Shown here: positions 1 through 11,940 of the stretch, one piece after another | Layout of the letters: each line of letters begins with the position of its first letter | Numbering within the stretch: the stretch's first letter is position 1 | From: Argopecten irradians | Taxonomy: Eukaryota; Mollusca; Bivalvia; Pectinida; Pectinidae | Reading direction: 5' to 3' | DNA length: 64,000 nucleotides | Assembly (NCBI RefSeq): GCF_041381155.1 | Contig: NC_091146.1 | Span: forward strand, 39,092,896-39,156,895 | Position numbers and translations under genes: made by a program | The notes under the pieces: generated by a model | Told to the model about the DNA's origin: nothing | What the model saw: the letters and a program-made list of their open reading frames with translations, nothing else | The model's database searches: none

Positions 1-300
1 CTGGACAACTTTGCATCATAATGTTATAACAAAATGTTTATCAGTTAAGAGCAACAACATTGTGATTTTTTTAAATGTTAAAATCCAAGATGGCCGATTT
101 TTTAATTTAATTTCAGCCTGAAAAATTACCAAGCAGATCTAGGATGGATGGGGACATCATCATGTAAAATATGGGGAAAATACTCCACTCCCTTCCATCA
201 TTAATGTGCAAAAGAAAAAAAACGGACAGACGGACGGACGGACGGACGGACAACCTGATTACTATAGGGCACCCGCATCTCGATGCGGGGCCCTAATTAA
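1..300 (+). repeat. Dispersed repeat end with GGAC run and terminal hairpin
   Basis: This looks like the 3' end of a dispersed invertebrate element. A stretch containing AAAATCCAAGATGGCCG is followed by a short (GGAC)n run at about 223-252. A GC-rich hairpin then lies at 267-293, with GGGC/GCCC as the outer stem, a 1-nt bulge, and CCCGCAT/ATGCGGG around a CTCG loop. Similar sequence (ATCCAAGATGGCCG) recurs near 15950 and 26205. There is no coding potential. Assignment to a named family needs a repeat library. Confidence 0.5.
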
Positions 301-2528
301 TTAGATACATGTAGTATATTATTACATGTATCATTCTTCATATAATTGAACAGTGTCTTGTGATATATTCTCTATATAGATATATAAGTACACGTGCCAA
401 GTCTACAAGTATTATTGTTTTGATTCGGTTATGATAATGATAGTGGAATGTGTGTATTTACTCTTGCTTTTCTTCATGTATTATGAGTGTTTCAGACTTT
501 TCAGTGTTAATTTTGTTGCATCAGCACTGTGAAAAAGGGCACAATAATCCCTGTGCTGTATGCCAAAACAAGAGTTCTGATAGTTGTTTGAACATGTATT
601 TTGTCAAAGTTTATGTTTTCAGAAAGTTACAAATTCAAATAGTTTATTTCATTATAGACAAAATATTGGTTGTCTTTTAGTGACAGTACAATGAACAAAC
701 AGTAATAGTCATGTTACAGTATTTCAATATACTTTATTAATCAGCTGAGTTAATTACATCAATAGGACTATAACAATAAGATAATGAATTGCATTTTTGG
801 TAAAGTTAAATTAAATCAAAATTGTCCATTATTACTTATCTTGAGAAAGGGGGGTGTAATGTAATGGTATATAACTATTATAAGGTCTCACGAGTTGTTC
901 CCCTTTACCTAAATGTATGTAAAGCGTCTCAGTGAACCTGATGATATAGCACAGTTATGAATAAAACATGTCGCTGCACACAACACATGTGTCGTGGTTC
1001 CATCTAAATCTTGAAACAGTCCTGTTCTTACACAAATAGTATGAAACATTACAGTAATATACATTGTTTTAGATACATATTTGGTTATAATTTGTTGCCC
1101 AAATGCCATATTAACATTTTTACCTCTAAGAAGGGGGCAGATTTCCCACAAACCCAGTGTGCTTTTCCCACAAATTGTGCGAGGGAAAGTTCCAGGTAAA
1201 TGATAGGCGGCAGTCCACATATCAACATGCATAGCACACAACGGACGGAGGAATGCACCTGGTAAAATATAGAAATATCAACATATGTATCGTAAACGAG
1301 AACAAAAATGTATCTGGTGAATATAAAATATCATCATGCATACACAAACTCGACGAGGAATACAACCGCTTAAATATAAAATATCATGATGCATACACAA
1401 ACTGGACGAGGAATACAACCGCTTAAATATAAAATATCATGATGCATATCACAATCTGTACAGGAATACATCCGGTTAAATATGAAATAGCACCATGCAT
1501 ATTACAAAGCTTGCGTACCATAACTTGCTTACTGATGAACAACCTATGATGCTTGTAGCTAGTGTAAATTTCAGGTCGTATAATTCATATTGTTATCTAC
1601 CAAAAACCATGGCGAACAGTCAGGACTTGAACAATACAGAAGGTGGAGAGTGTTTAGTTGGTGAAAGTTAGATACACTACAGATACAGATCAGGGGGTAA
1701 CATCGATAACAATCATCGATTTGATTAAGCAATAACAACATACAACATCTTGTAGTCAATGAGATTGTTATTGATTTGTGATTAATATAACATAGAAGTC
1801 CCCAATATATCAGCTTCATCATCACACGTCTATAGCGATGGAAAGACCACCTTATGCTTCATGCTTCAATACTCAACACTTAGTCACAACATACAAGGTC
1901 ATGTTGAACATGTCAGGCAGTGTTAACAATTAATGCTGACGGTCTCGTTACACGGATTTAAATAATTTTTCCATGGAACAAGTGTAGTCATGCTAGTAGT
2001 TACTACAAACAATGAATTCATATTGCCTAGGATTAAATGCGTACAGATTGAATATCAAAATGTAGAAAAAGTTACATAGTTAATACAATCAAATAAATAA
2101 AATTCAATCACTGACTTAACCTGGTCACAACGACAAAGTTTTGTTTTGTTTTTATCAAGCCGGAATTAAACCAATCAGAATAGCTGTTCTCAAATGAATG
2201 CTTCTTAAATCAAAATAAAAAAATATTCAAAAGACTCAAAAAGGCTAGAATTATAAAGAAAAATCATAAAACACATGTACCTGGTAACTGTAACTATACA
2301 AAGGACGGATATGTGATATGAGATGACGGGTTATAGGAGTGTACCTTGTATAACACAGGAATCAGGTCGGAACATTGGATACTGATCGCATACAAATTTA
2401 GTTTTGAACTTTACAGGAAGAACAGAGATTTCGCTGTTGTCATCCCTCTATATAATTTTAAAATGAGCTTACTAATTGACAATCGATATAATTGTGATAA
2501 AACACAAACAAATATATACAAAGCTAAC
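301..2528 (-). other. Probable first intron of the SLC6-like gene
   Basis: No further transporter exon is recognisable between the splice donor at 2528 and the left edge, so this stretch is read as intronic. It is AT-rich. It holds an imperfect 53-bp tandem repeat at about 1265-1495, with the ATATAAAATATCAT core at 1321, 1374 and 1427. The small open frames at 450-680, 909-1241 and 1571-1825 have no recognisable domain and are treated as chance. Confidence 0.4.
1265..1500. repeat. 53-bp tandem repeat, about four copies
   Basis: The core ATATAAAATATCATSATGCA recurs at 1321, 1374 and 1427, with degenerate copies on both sides. Each unit also contains a GAGGAATACAACCG-type segment. The spacing is exactly 53 bp between the two best copies. 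Confidence 0.7.
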
Positions 2529-2712
2529 CTCCGCCATTCCTCATGCATAAGTACGGAAATCTCCATACGTTTCCTAGACCGATAGTAAATCCAATCAATG
2601 CTAACATGTATTCTATTTTCCGGCCGAAAACTTCTCGTTTAGGGGGCCCGTCCTTTGCAGGCTTTCCATCCTCCAGTAGGCTTATTTCTACCACCTGCTC
2701 CTCGCTCGTCAT
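2529..2712 (-). CDS. SLC6-family sodium-coupled transporter, first coding exon
   Basis: This exon encodes the N-terminus and first transmembrane helix of an SLC6 (neurotransmitter/amino-acid:sodium symporter) protein. The start ATG is at 2712. About 30 polar cytoplasmic residues are followed by [20 protein letters not shown] and WRFPYLC, ending in RNGG. The [16 protein letters not shown] block is the family signature, part of the unwound TM1 that binds sodium and substrate. The residue before LGNVWRFP is Gly rather than the Asp found in monoamine transporters, so a GABA, taurine, creatine or amino-acid type is more likely; this is inferred from family knowledge. A GT donor on the minus strand at 2528-2527 splits the last Gly codon (phase 1), matching the usual continuation into GGAF. 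Only this exon of a gene of about 600 residues lies in the window. The next exon must lie beyond the left edge, so the first intron exceeds 2.5 kb. Confidence 0.88.
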
Positions 2713-3105
2713 CTTTACTCTGAGAAACTAAGTGGAAGTCGTAGTGTGCTGTTACAGACTATTTGTCACGGACAGATGAGCTCTCAAATATATGCATGGC
2801 TGAACATTCATTGGTGAAACTCCTTTGTCATTGGGGTAAGTGGTGGATACACCTTTTGATTTATTTTGATTTTGTATCCGTTTGTTATGCATGAGCTGCA
2901 ACATCTAAAGATATGGATTTTTATATGTCATATCCACAAGCATTCATTCCCAACCGTAGTGAACATTTTTAATATTGTTGATTTGTTTCTTGACAACAAT
3001 GATTTAAATTATTTTTCTGATCAGTTTTTTTCTTATTTTTTTTTATTTTCAATAAACATGACTGAGTATTACCATCATTGTGAACTCGTATTATTGACGT
3101 CCAAA
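2713..3105. other. Upstream flank of the SLC6-like exon; nothing definite
   Basis: This is AT-rich sequence immediately 5' of the minus-strand transporter start. It should contain the 5' UTR and perhaps a promoter or upstream exon. I see no convincing TATA box or splice site. The 119-aa open frame at 2866-3225 runs into the minisatellite and has no domain. Confidence 0.35.
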
Positions 3106-3109
3106 TATT

Positions 3110-3770
3110 GTATGTTTTCACGGCGTCATGGTATTGTTGTCACGACGTCATGGTATTGTTGTCACGGCGTCATGGTATTGTTGTCACGGCGTCATGGTAT
3201 TGTTGTTATTTATGTTGCCATTTGAACAGCCGTCTTCGATGATCGCTGGCTCAACAATTGTGACGTCACAATGATAATGACGTCATAATAGCGCTTGAAG
3301 TTCATTGTCTAAATGACTGCCAGCTGTGTTTGGTAAGTTTACATAGTGGAACTGCAGTGAAAATGTAAACATAAAGTCATGATATTATTGTCACAACGTC
3401 ATGTACTGTTGTCACGTCGTCATGTCATTATTAATTCGACGTCATGGTATTGTCTGGTTGTCATGATATTGTTGTTAAGACGTCATGATATTGTTGTCAC
3501 GACGTCATGATATTGTTGTCACGGCGTCATGGTATTGTTGTCAAGACGTCATGATATTGTTATCAAGACGTCATGTACTGTTGTCACGTCGTCATGTCAT
3601 TATTAATTCGACGTCATGGTATTTTCTGGTTGTCATGATATTGTTTTCACGACGTCATGGTATTGTTGTCAAGACGTCATGATATTGTTGTCACTGTGTC
3701 AATATATTGTTGTCACGACGTTAAGGTATTGTTGTCACTGTGTCGACGTCATGACATTGTTATTATACAA
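3110..3770. repeat. 22-bp GTCATGGTATTGTTGTCACG minisatellite
   Basis: The unit is GTCATGRTATTGTTGTCA plus CGRC, 22 bp long. It is regular at 3120-3200 and resumes at 3375-3770 after a unique interval. The second block has a longer period: the ATGTACTGTTGTCACGTCGT segment occurs at 3401 and again at 3573, 172 bp apart. Open frames across it only reflect the repetition. Each unit carries ACGTCAT, half of a cAMP-response-type palindrome. Confidence 0.85.
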
Positions 3771-3799
3771 ACTTGTATGCGTTCAAAAGGTGACATAGC

Positions 3800-4638
3800 A
3801 ACAGTGAGTAAAATCAGGCTCTATTTTTCACGTTCATAGAAAGAACAGTAAACATAAATATATCTATTTCGTATCTGACGATGTTTTCCACACATAAAAA
3901 GTATACATTATTAACCATATTTGTCGACTCACAAATGATATTTTAGAGGTATTCAGGTATTTTCCTGTAACCCTTGTCTAAGGCCTCTGGTTTCAAGTAT
4001 CATTATTACCGTACTGAAAACAGTGTGCGTGTATTCAGAATATGTTATCATATACAAAACTGAATAATGCAATGTTAATGCATATGTTTCAGAATTAAAA
4101 TGCATAAACTATAAAAGTTAGTATAAATAATGTTTTATAGCTCGTTTGAATAACTTTTTAATACCTGTCGTTAACGTCACAGCAGCATAAGGCACACTCA
4201 TAACCATAAAACATTAACATTAACGCATACGGTAATTTGGTCACAGCAGTATACTGCTCACTGCTCTAATGTAACAGAGTGATGTCGATCACGATTATAA
4301 TGTAATGTGTTCTAGAAAACAAATGTTTCCATTATAATTAAAACAAAAGTGAAAAGAAGATAAACTAAGTAATGGTCACATTTTAAGAAGTCTTTCATAT
4401 TGTTTGCATACAAACTATGAAGAAGCTAACGTCATTGTTGATCGGCTGGTGTAGTCTGTTACTATATCCTCAACGCATGCTCCATACTAAATAGTCAACT
4501 ATTGACTGTTGACATGGTCCTCTTAAATAGTAACCCCATGTACTATGTAAGAGCGTGGAATCTTTTGCGTTAGAAGATAAAAATGCTGATGCGTCTGCAT
4601 ATGGAATGAATTGTGGGAAAAGCTGTCGAAGAAACAAG
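3800..4638. other. AT-rich intergenic sequence
   Basis: I see no open frame, tandem repeat or RNA gene. The last 100 bases before 4639 would be the 5' UTR or promoter if the small exon candidate there is real. Confidence 0.3.
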
Positions 4639-4662
4639 ATGGATACGATGACTAAAATAAAG
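4639..4662 (+). CDS. Possible first coding exon (MDTMTKIK) with splice donor
   Basis: An ATG in good context (AAACAAGATGG) opens eight codons that run straight into AAAG|GTAAGC, a consensus splice donor. A short first coding exon on the plus strand would look like this. The next coding-like plus-strand exon in the window is the decayed hAT-like gene beginning at 11941, and nothing shows they are connected. The call rests only on start context plus donor, so a chance match is quite possible. Confidence 0.2.
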
Positions 4663-4914
4663 GTAAGCGTAGAATATGTTTTAATCTGTTTAATATAATT
4701 TCTAATGTACGGTAAATGATCATTTAAATCATAAATAAAGGATGATTATTTTAGCATTAGCATATGAACCTTGAGAAGGAATGTGAAGTTTTACACTAGT
4801 TACAAAATGGGATACTTCGATGAACCACTTAACGTGTGACTAAAGCATACTTAAGTTAGATCTATTATCGACCAATATATTGACCAGATTAATTAAAAAA
4901 AAAAACAGAAAAAA

Positions 4915-6170
4915 TTATTTCAACATGCTACTGGTCCAGTTTCAAGTCTCTACATACAGTAGGCCTTTCAGAACTTGACAAGAAGTAGTTCAGAGATTTT
5001 AGGAATTTTGGCCCCTGTGATCCCGGATATAGTTCAAGGTCAATCATTTTAACAAGCTTGATAACTATTGATGTCAGCATGCAATATGCCTAATATAAGG
5101 TCTCTAGGCCTTCTAGAACTTTATAAGGAGTCATTTGAAGATATTATGAGTTTTTAACCCATTTGACCTTGAATGATGGTCAATGTCATTCATATCAAAA
5201 AACATGGTAGTCATTTATTGCAACATGCTACTGGCCTAATATTATGTTCCTAGGCATTCTAAAACTTCACAAAAAGTCATTGGAAGGTTTCAGGTTTTTT
5301 GGCCCATGGGAGCTCAAATAAAGGTCAAGGTCGTTCACATTAACAAACACGGTAGCCAATTATATCAGCATGCTACTGGCTTAATATTAGGTTCTGGGCT
5401 TTCTAGAACTTCATAAGAAGTCATTTGAAGATTTTATAAGTTTTTAACCCATTTGACCTTGAATGATGGTCAATGTCATTCATATCAACACACATGGTAG
5501 TCATTTATGTCAACATGCTACAGGCCTGATATTAGGTTCCTAGGCTTTTTAGAACTTAACAAGAAGTCATTGGAAGGTTTCAACTTTTTTTAGCCCATGT
5601 GACCTCGAATAAAGGTCAAGGTCGTTCATATTAATAAACATGGTAGCCAATTATGTCAGCATGCTACTGGATTAATATTAGGTTCCTAGGCTTTCTAGAA
5701 CTTATCAGAAGTCATTTGAAGATTTTATGAGTTTTTAACCCATTTGACCTTGAATGATGGTCAATGTCATTCATATCAAAAAACATGGTAGTCATTTATT
5801 GCAACATGCTACAGGCCTAATATTAAGTTCCTAGGCTTTCTAGAACTTAACAAGAAGTCATTGGAAGGTTTCAACTTTTTTTTAGCCCATGTGACCTCGA
5901 ATAAAGGTCAAGGTCCTTCATATTAACAAACATGGTATCTAATTTTGTCAGCATGCTACTCACTGGCTTAATATTCGGTTCCTAGGCATTCTAGAACTTC
6001 ACAAGAAGTCATTGGAAGTTTTAGGATTTTGGCCCATGTGACCTTGAATGAAAGTCAAGGTCATTCATATAAACAAACTTAGTAGTCATTTATGTCAGCA
6101 TGCTACAGACCTAATATTAGGTCTCTGGGCTTTCTGGATCTTGAAGAAGATTTTTTAATGATATTTTTAA
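4915..6170 (+). repeat. 145-147-bp satellite array with dimer structure
   Basis: The CARCATGCTAC landmark starts at 4921, 5075, 5221, 5366, 5511, 5657, 5802, 5949 and 6096, so eight consecutive spacings are 154, 146, 145, 145, 146, 145, 147 and 147. Alternate units are more alike (CAACATGCTAC at 5221, 5511, 5802; CAGCATGCTAC at 5366, 5657, 5949), giving a ~291-bp dimer. Each unit contains a GACCTTGAAT...GGTCAAKGTCATTCAT segment. There is no coding capacity. Confidence 0.9.
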
Positions 6171-6249
6171 AAAAATTGCACATTTGAAATGTGACCCATA
6201 TTTCCAATTGGAACATGACATTTTACAGAAAAAAGTGTTACCTTGGTTA

Positions 6250-6600
6250 TTTGTTAATTAGGTCATCGGACACAAAATGCATATTTCGTCCGTCCTTATA
6301 TGCTGTGGGTAAACTTTTCACATTTTGAATTTCTTCTCAAGTTCTTTCAGTGCGATTTAGCTGAAAAATGATCCTGACATGGTCTCGACCAAGTGTTCTT
6401 ATTTTTGAGGTCTATCAAAAGTCTAAGATGGCTGACACAGCTGCCATATTGAAATCCCATTTTGAACTTTTAAAGTTCTACCAGTGCGATTTAGCTGAAA
6501 CTTGCTTGAAATTATCCTGATATGGTTCCTACCGAGTGTTTTTCTTTTTTAAGTTGATCAGTAATCAAAGATGTCCATCACAGCAATACAACATATAGTA
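6250..6600 (+). repeat. Dispersed repeat related to 15895-16085
   Basis: Two tandem partial copies share TTCAGTGCGATTTAGCTGAA, CCTGACATGGT and CCAAGTGTT, and an AAGTCTAAGATGGCTG segment. The same string of landmarks occurs at 15895-16085. This is a non-coding dispersed family. Confidence 0.7.
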
Positions 6601-6975
6601 TAAAATTGTAGAAGTACATTTAAGATAATAGTTTATTTGACCCCTGTGACCTTTGAAAGATCAAGGTCATTCATTTGAACATACATGTACTTGGTAGCTC
6701 TTTATCCAATCATGCTACATGCCCATTAGCAAGTCTCTAGGGCTCTCAGTTATTTACAAGACGTTGATTAAAGGTTTTAGCCTTTTTGACCCCTATGACA
6801 TTGCATGAAGGCCATCACAGGTCATTCATTTGAACAAATTTGGTAGCACTTTATTCCAGCATGCTACAGGCACAATATCAGATCTCTAGGACTGTTACAA
6901 GATGTCAGTTAGAGAGTTTAGCCTTATTTGACCCCTTTGACCTTGAATGAAGGACTAGGTCATGGCAATTTATCG
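6600..6975 (+). repeat. Second block of the ~146-bp satellite
   Basis: Diverged units of the array at 4915-6170 recur here. ATCATGCTACATGCC near 6710 and AGCATGCTACAGGCA near 6855 are about 146 bp apart, each with the GACCTTGAATGAAGG-type segment. Confidence 0.75.
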
Positions 6976-7990
6976 AGGTATAAAAATATAAAGTACATGT
7001 ACCAATCTTCACACCAGTCTAAGCACCAGCCCTACTGCTCTTGTGCAAGAATCAGATGCAATAAGAGTTCTGTAAGTGTGTGTGTGTGTGTTTAATTACT
7101 TTGGATACATTCAATTGTGTATAAGTTAGTGTAAGTTTAATATTTTATAGGGACAGTTTAGATCCCTTTCCGAGATTCGGAAATCCGGAAATAATAGATG
7201 TACAGGTCAACTATTTGCTTATTGTATGTTGGCATCAGTTCACCAAAAGAAACCCACTAAACCCTCATCTTTACAATGTCATTCAATTCATCTGATTCTT
7301 GCTCAAGTGCAATAGCACTCGTGCTTAGACTGGTCCGAAGATCGGTACCTGTACTACTATTACATGGATCCAATATGGGTGAAACTGTGTTAAAGGTAGG
7401 CATAAAAATACAACGTAAATTATAATGATTATGTGTACAAATAATCAAGAGAACTACATTGAAGATATAATGTAGGCAAAATATATATTCAGCATTATTC
7501 ACTTTCATAAAATAACATCTTCAACTACGTGAAGTGGTCATTATGGTATTCTAGATCACAGAAGGATCGTAGCTAGATTTAAGCTTACACTGCACCATTG
7601 TAAGCTTATATACCGATAGAAAATCTCGGTGACACGTGTAGTTACAGATAAATATTACATGTACATTATTTGATGCATTCATATTGATCATGAGATAACA
7701 AGTAACAAAATGGCTCCATGAGCAACTGATCATGAGCATGGTATGAATTCTTTCTTTCTAAGACATCATATATGTAGCTTTATGAAACAATATGCAGTAC
7801 CACCCTTTAAATCATTACCGCTTTACCCTGTCATGTGCTAGTGGAGCAAAGATTTTTTTGTAGAACTCATCCAATCACTTTTTAACTTTTTTTGTCATTT
7901 ATACCTGAAACAGTTAAGTAATACACACTTCAGTGGCTATATTTATAACGTCATCTGATCCATATTTTTCCAGATGCAGTACAGGAGAGG
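6976..7990. other. Intergenic sequence without recognisable genes
   Basis: A short (TG)n run lies at about 7078-7090. The minus-strand open frames at 7257-7508 and 7551-7739 have no recognisable domains and no supporting splice signals, and are treated as chance. Confidence 0.35.
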
Positions 7991-8000
7991 AGCAAATGTA

Positions 8001-8075
8001 GCAGCCAAACAGGGATTCAAACCCAGGACCCTCAAACACTAGCCGAATAATGCTCCACCGCTGAACTACCTGGTC
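8001..8075 (-). repeat. tRNA-derived SINE head (A and B boxes)
   Basis: Read on the minus strand, this contains TAGTTCAGCGG, a good RNA polymerase III A box, and GGTTTGAATCC, a good B box, at tRNA-like spacing. The ends do not pair into an acceptor stem, so a functional tRNA is unlikely. It is better explained as a tRNA-derived SINE or tRNA relic. Flanking sequence to about 7914 and 8147 may belong to the same element. Confidence 0.6.
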
Positions 8076-8194
8076 AACGAGGATCAACCCAGTCCATTCC
8101 CACTGCATTCCTTCCTCCCTTTTCAAAGTCTTTGCCTTCAAAGGCATTTTAAGACCACTATATGTATAACACCATGTTTATGTCGACACTAAAT

Positions 8195-11100
8195 CCAGAA
8201 CCAGGGGTATACTGTATACACATTACACCAGGGTTATATAGACACTACAGCCCTAACACCAGGGTATATAGACACTACAGCTCTAACACCGGGGTTATAT
8301 AGACACAACAGCTCTAGGGTCAGGGTTATATAGACACTACAGTCCTAACACCAGGGTTATATAGACACTACAGCTCTAACACCAGGGTTATATAGACACT
8401 ACAGCTCTAGCACCAGGGTTATATAGACACAACAGCTCTAACACCAGGGTTATATAGACACTACAGTTCAAACACCAGGGTTATATAGACACTACAGCTC
8501 TAACACCAGCGTATATAGACACTACAGCCCTAACACCAGGGTATATAGACACTACAGGTCTAACACCAGGGTTATATAGACACTACAGCTCTAACACCAG
8601 GGTTATATAGACACTACAGGTCTAACACCAGGGTTATATAGACACTACAGCTCTAACACCAGGGTTATATAGACACTACAGTCTAAACGGTACAGCCTAA
8701 CACCAGGGTATATAGACACTACAGCTCTAACACCAGGGTATATAGAAACACTACAGCTCTAACACCAGGGTTATATAGACACTACAGCTCTAACACCAGG
8801 GTATATAGACACTACAGCTCTAACACCAGGGTATATAGACACTACAGCCCTAACACCAGGGTATATAGACACAACAGCTCTAACACCAGGGTATATAGAC
8901 ACTACAGCTCTAACACCAGGGTATATAGACACTACAGCCCTAACACCAGGGTATATAGACACTACAGCTCTAACACCAGGGTTATATAGACACTACAGCT
9001 CTAACACCAGGGTTATATAGACACTACAGGTCTAACACCAGGGTTATATAGACACTACAGCTCTAACACCAGGGTTATATAGACACTACAGCTCTAACAC
9101 CAGGGTATATAGACACTACAGCTCTAACACCAGGGTATATAGACACTACAGCTCTAACACCAGGGGTATATAGACACTACAGCTCTAACACCAGGGTATA
9201 TAGACACTACAGGTCTAACACCAGGGTATATAGACACTACAGCTCTAACACCAGGTTATATAGACACTACAGGTCTAACACCAGGGTTTTATAGACACTA
9301 CAGCTCTAACACCAGGGTATATAGACACTACAGGTCTAACACCAGGGTATATAGACACTACAGCTCTAACACCAGGGTTATATAGACACTACAGGTCTAA
9401 CACCAGGGTTATATAGACACTACAGGTCTAACACCAGGGTTATATAGACACTACAGGTCTAACACCAGGGTATATATAGACACTACAGCTCTAACACCAG
9501 GGTTATATAGACACTACAGCTCTAACACCAGGGTATATAGACACTACAGCTCTAACACCAGGGTATATAGACACTACAGGTCTAACACCAGGGTATATAG
9601 ATAAAGTAAAGACACTACAGCTCTAACACCAGGGTATATAGACACTACAGTCTAACACCAGGGTATATAGACACACAGTCTAACACCAGGGTATATAGAC
9701 ACTACAGCTCTAACACCAGGGTTATATAGACACTACAGGTCTAACACCAGGGTATATAGACACTACAGCTCTAACACCAGGGTTATATAGACACTACAGG
9801 TCTAACACCAGGGTTATATAGACACTACAGCTCTAACACCAGGGTTATATAGACACTACAGCTCTAACACCAGGGTTATATAGACACTACAGCTCTAACA
9901 CCAGGGTATATAGACACTACAGGTCTAACACCAGGGTATATAGACACTACAGGTCTAACACCAGGTTATATAGACACTACAGCTCTAACACCAGGGTTAT
10001 ATAGACACTACAGGTCTAACACCAGGGTTATATAGACACTACAGGTCTAACACCAGGGTTATATAGACACTACAGCTCTAACACCAGGGTTATATAGACA
10101 CTACAGGTCTAACACCAGGGTTATATAGACACTACAGTCTAACACCAGGGGTATATAGACACTACAGCTCTAACACCAGGGTTATATAGACACTACAGCT
10201 CTAACACCAGGGTATATAGACACTACAGGTCTAACACCAGGGTTATATAGACACACTACAGCTCTAACACCAGGGTTATATAGACACTACAGGTCTAACA
10301 CCAGGGTTATATAGACACTACAGGTCTAACACCAGGGTTATATAGACACTACAGCTCTAACACCAGGGTATATAGACACTACAGCTCTAACACCAGGGTA
10401 TATAGACACTACAGCTCTAACACCAGGGTATATAGACACTACAGCTCTAACACCAGGGTATATAGACACTACAGGTCTAACACCAGGGTATATAGACACT
10501 ACAGCTCTAACACCAGGGTTATATAGACACTACAGCTCTAACACCAGGGTTATATAGACACTACAGCTCTAACACCAGGGTTATATAGACACTACAGCTC
10601 TAACACCAGGGTATATAGACACTACAGCTCTAACACCAGGTTATATAGACACTACAGGTCTAACACCAGGGTTATATAGACACTACAGGTCTAACACCAG
10701 GGTTATATAGACACTACAGGTCTAACACCAGGGTTATATAGACACTACAGGTCTAACACCAGGGTTATATAGACACTACAGCTCTAACACCAGGGTATAT
10801 AGACACTACAGCTCTAACACCAGGGTTATATAGACACTACAGCTCTAACACCAGTTATATAGACACTACAGGTCTAACACCAGGGTATATAGACACTAGA
10901 CATACAGGTCTAACACACAGTAAGGTTATATAGACACTACAGCTCTAACACCAGGGTTATATAGACACTACAGCTCTAACACCAGGGTTATATAGACACT
11001 ACAGGTCTAACACCAGGGTTATATAGACACTACAGGTCTAACACCAGGGTTATATAGACACTACAGGTCTAACACCAGGGTTATATAGACACTTCAACTC

Positions 11101-11510
11101 AAACACCAGGGTATATAGACACTACAGGTCTAACACCAGGGTATATAGACACAACATCTCTAGCACCAGGGTTATATAGACACTACAGATCTAGCACCAG
11201 GCTTACCGCTATATAGGCACTACAGGTCAAACACCATGCTTAATACAGACACTACAGGCCTAAAACAAGGGTATATAGACATCACAGGTCTAGCACCACA
11301 GGTATATGTTATATAGACACTACAGCTTTAGCACCAGAGATGTATACTTACACATCAGGTCTAACACCAGAACATTATATATACAGGTTTAGCACCAGAG
11401 GTATATAGACACTATAGGTTTTGCACCAGAGGAATATAGACACTACAGGTATAGCACCAGAGGTATATGGACACTACAGGTTTAGCACCAGCAGTATATA
11501 CAAAAGGGGT
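8195..11510 (+). repeat. 3.3-kb minisatellite, 29/30-bp unit
   Basis: This is more than 100 copies of GGGT(T)ATATAGACACTACAG followed by (C/G)TCTAACACCA. Two common variants segregate: one or two T after GGG (29 or 30 bp), and C or G after ACAG. The left edge is abrupt, at about 8200. The right side decays progressively from about 11090 to 11500, with units such as TTAGCACCAGAGGTATATAG. Minus-strand open frames such as 8771-8962 only translate the array. Confidence 0.97.
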
Positions 11511-11940
11511 ATAGGTTTATTCGAAGATATGTAAATTAAGCTATCAATAGCATATTTTTTCTTTGGAAATAGGTTTTAAATGCAAGAAATAAAAGCTAAT
11601 GAGATAATATTCTAGAATAGTAAGAGGGTAACTTGAGCTATTTCCAACATAAAGCCCACATATTTTTCAAATTTGGTAATAGTATTCACAGATAGCCCAT
11701 ATTGGCAGATAGTCGCATTAGGCATCTTCTGATGTAAAAAAATTGTATACCCCATGGCCAATTCGCAGGAAATTACGGTGAATTATCAAAAATTAAAAAC
11801 TTATATCCAGATATGTTATTTTTCATTTCAAATGATAAATTTCCTATAGATTCAATAAATATTGCTGAGCTTAACTGGCTAGTACATATTTAGTTAAGAC
11901 TAGTGTGATTTTGACTTTTTTTTTTTTTTTTTTTTTGCAG
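11511..11940. other. Spacer or intron before the hAT-like exon
   Basis: AT-rich sequence ends in a long T tract and TGCAG at 11922-11940, the splice acceptor of the following exon. No earlier exon was recognised. Confidence 0.4.

Noticed and set aside
909..1241. 110-aa minus frame as a second exon of the SLC6 gene
   Set aside because: It lacks the TM1-TM2 continuation expected after NGGG and has no acceptor in the right phase.
8001..8075. Functional tRNA gene on the minus strand
   Set aside because: A and B boxes are good but the acceptor arms do not pair, so a SINE or relic is more likely.
8771..8962. Minus-strand frame with a repeated SIYPGVRAVV peptide
   Set aside because: It is only the translation of 29-bp minisatellite units that happen not to carry the extra T; there are no gene signals around it.
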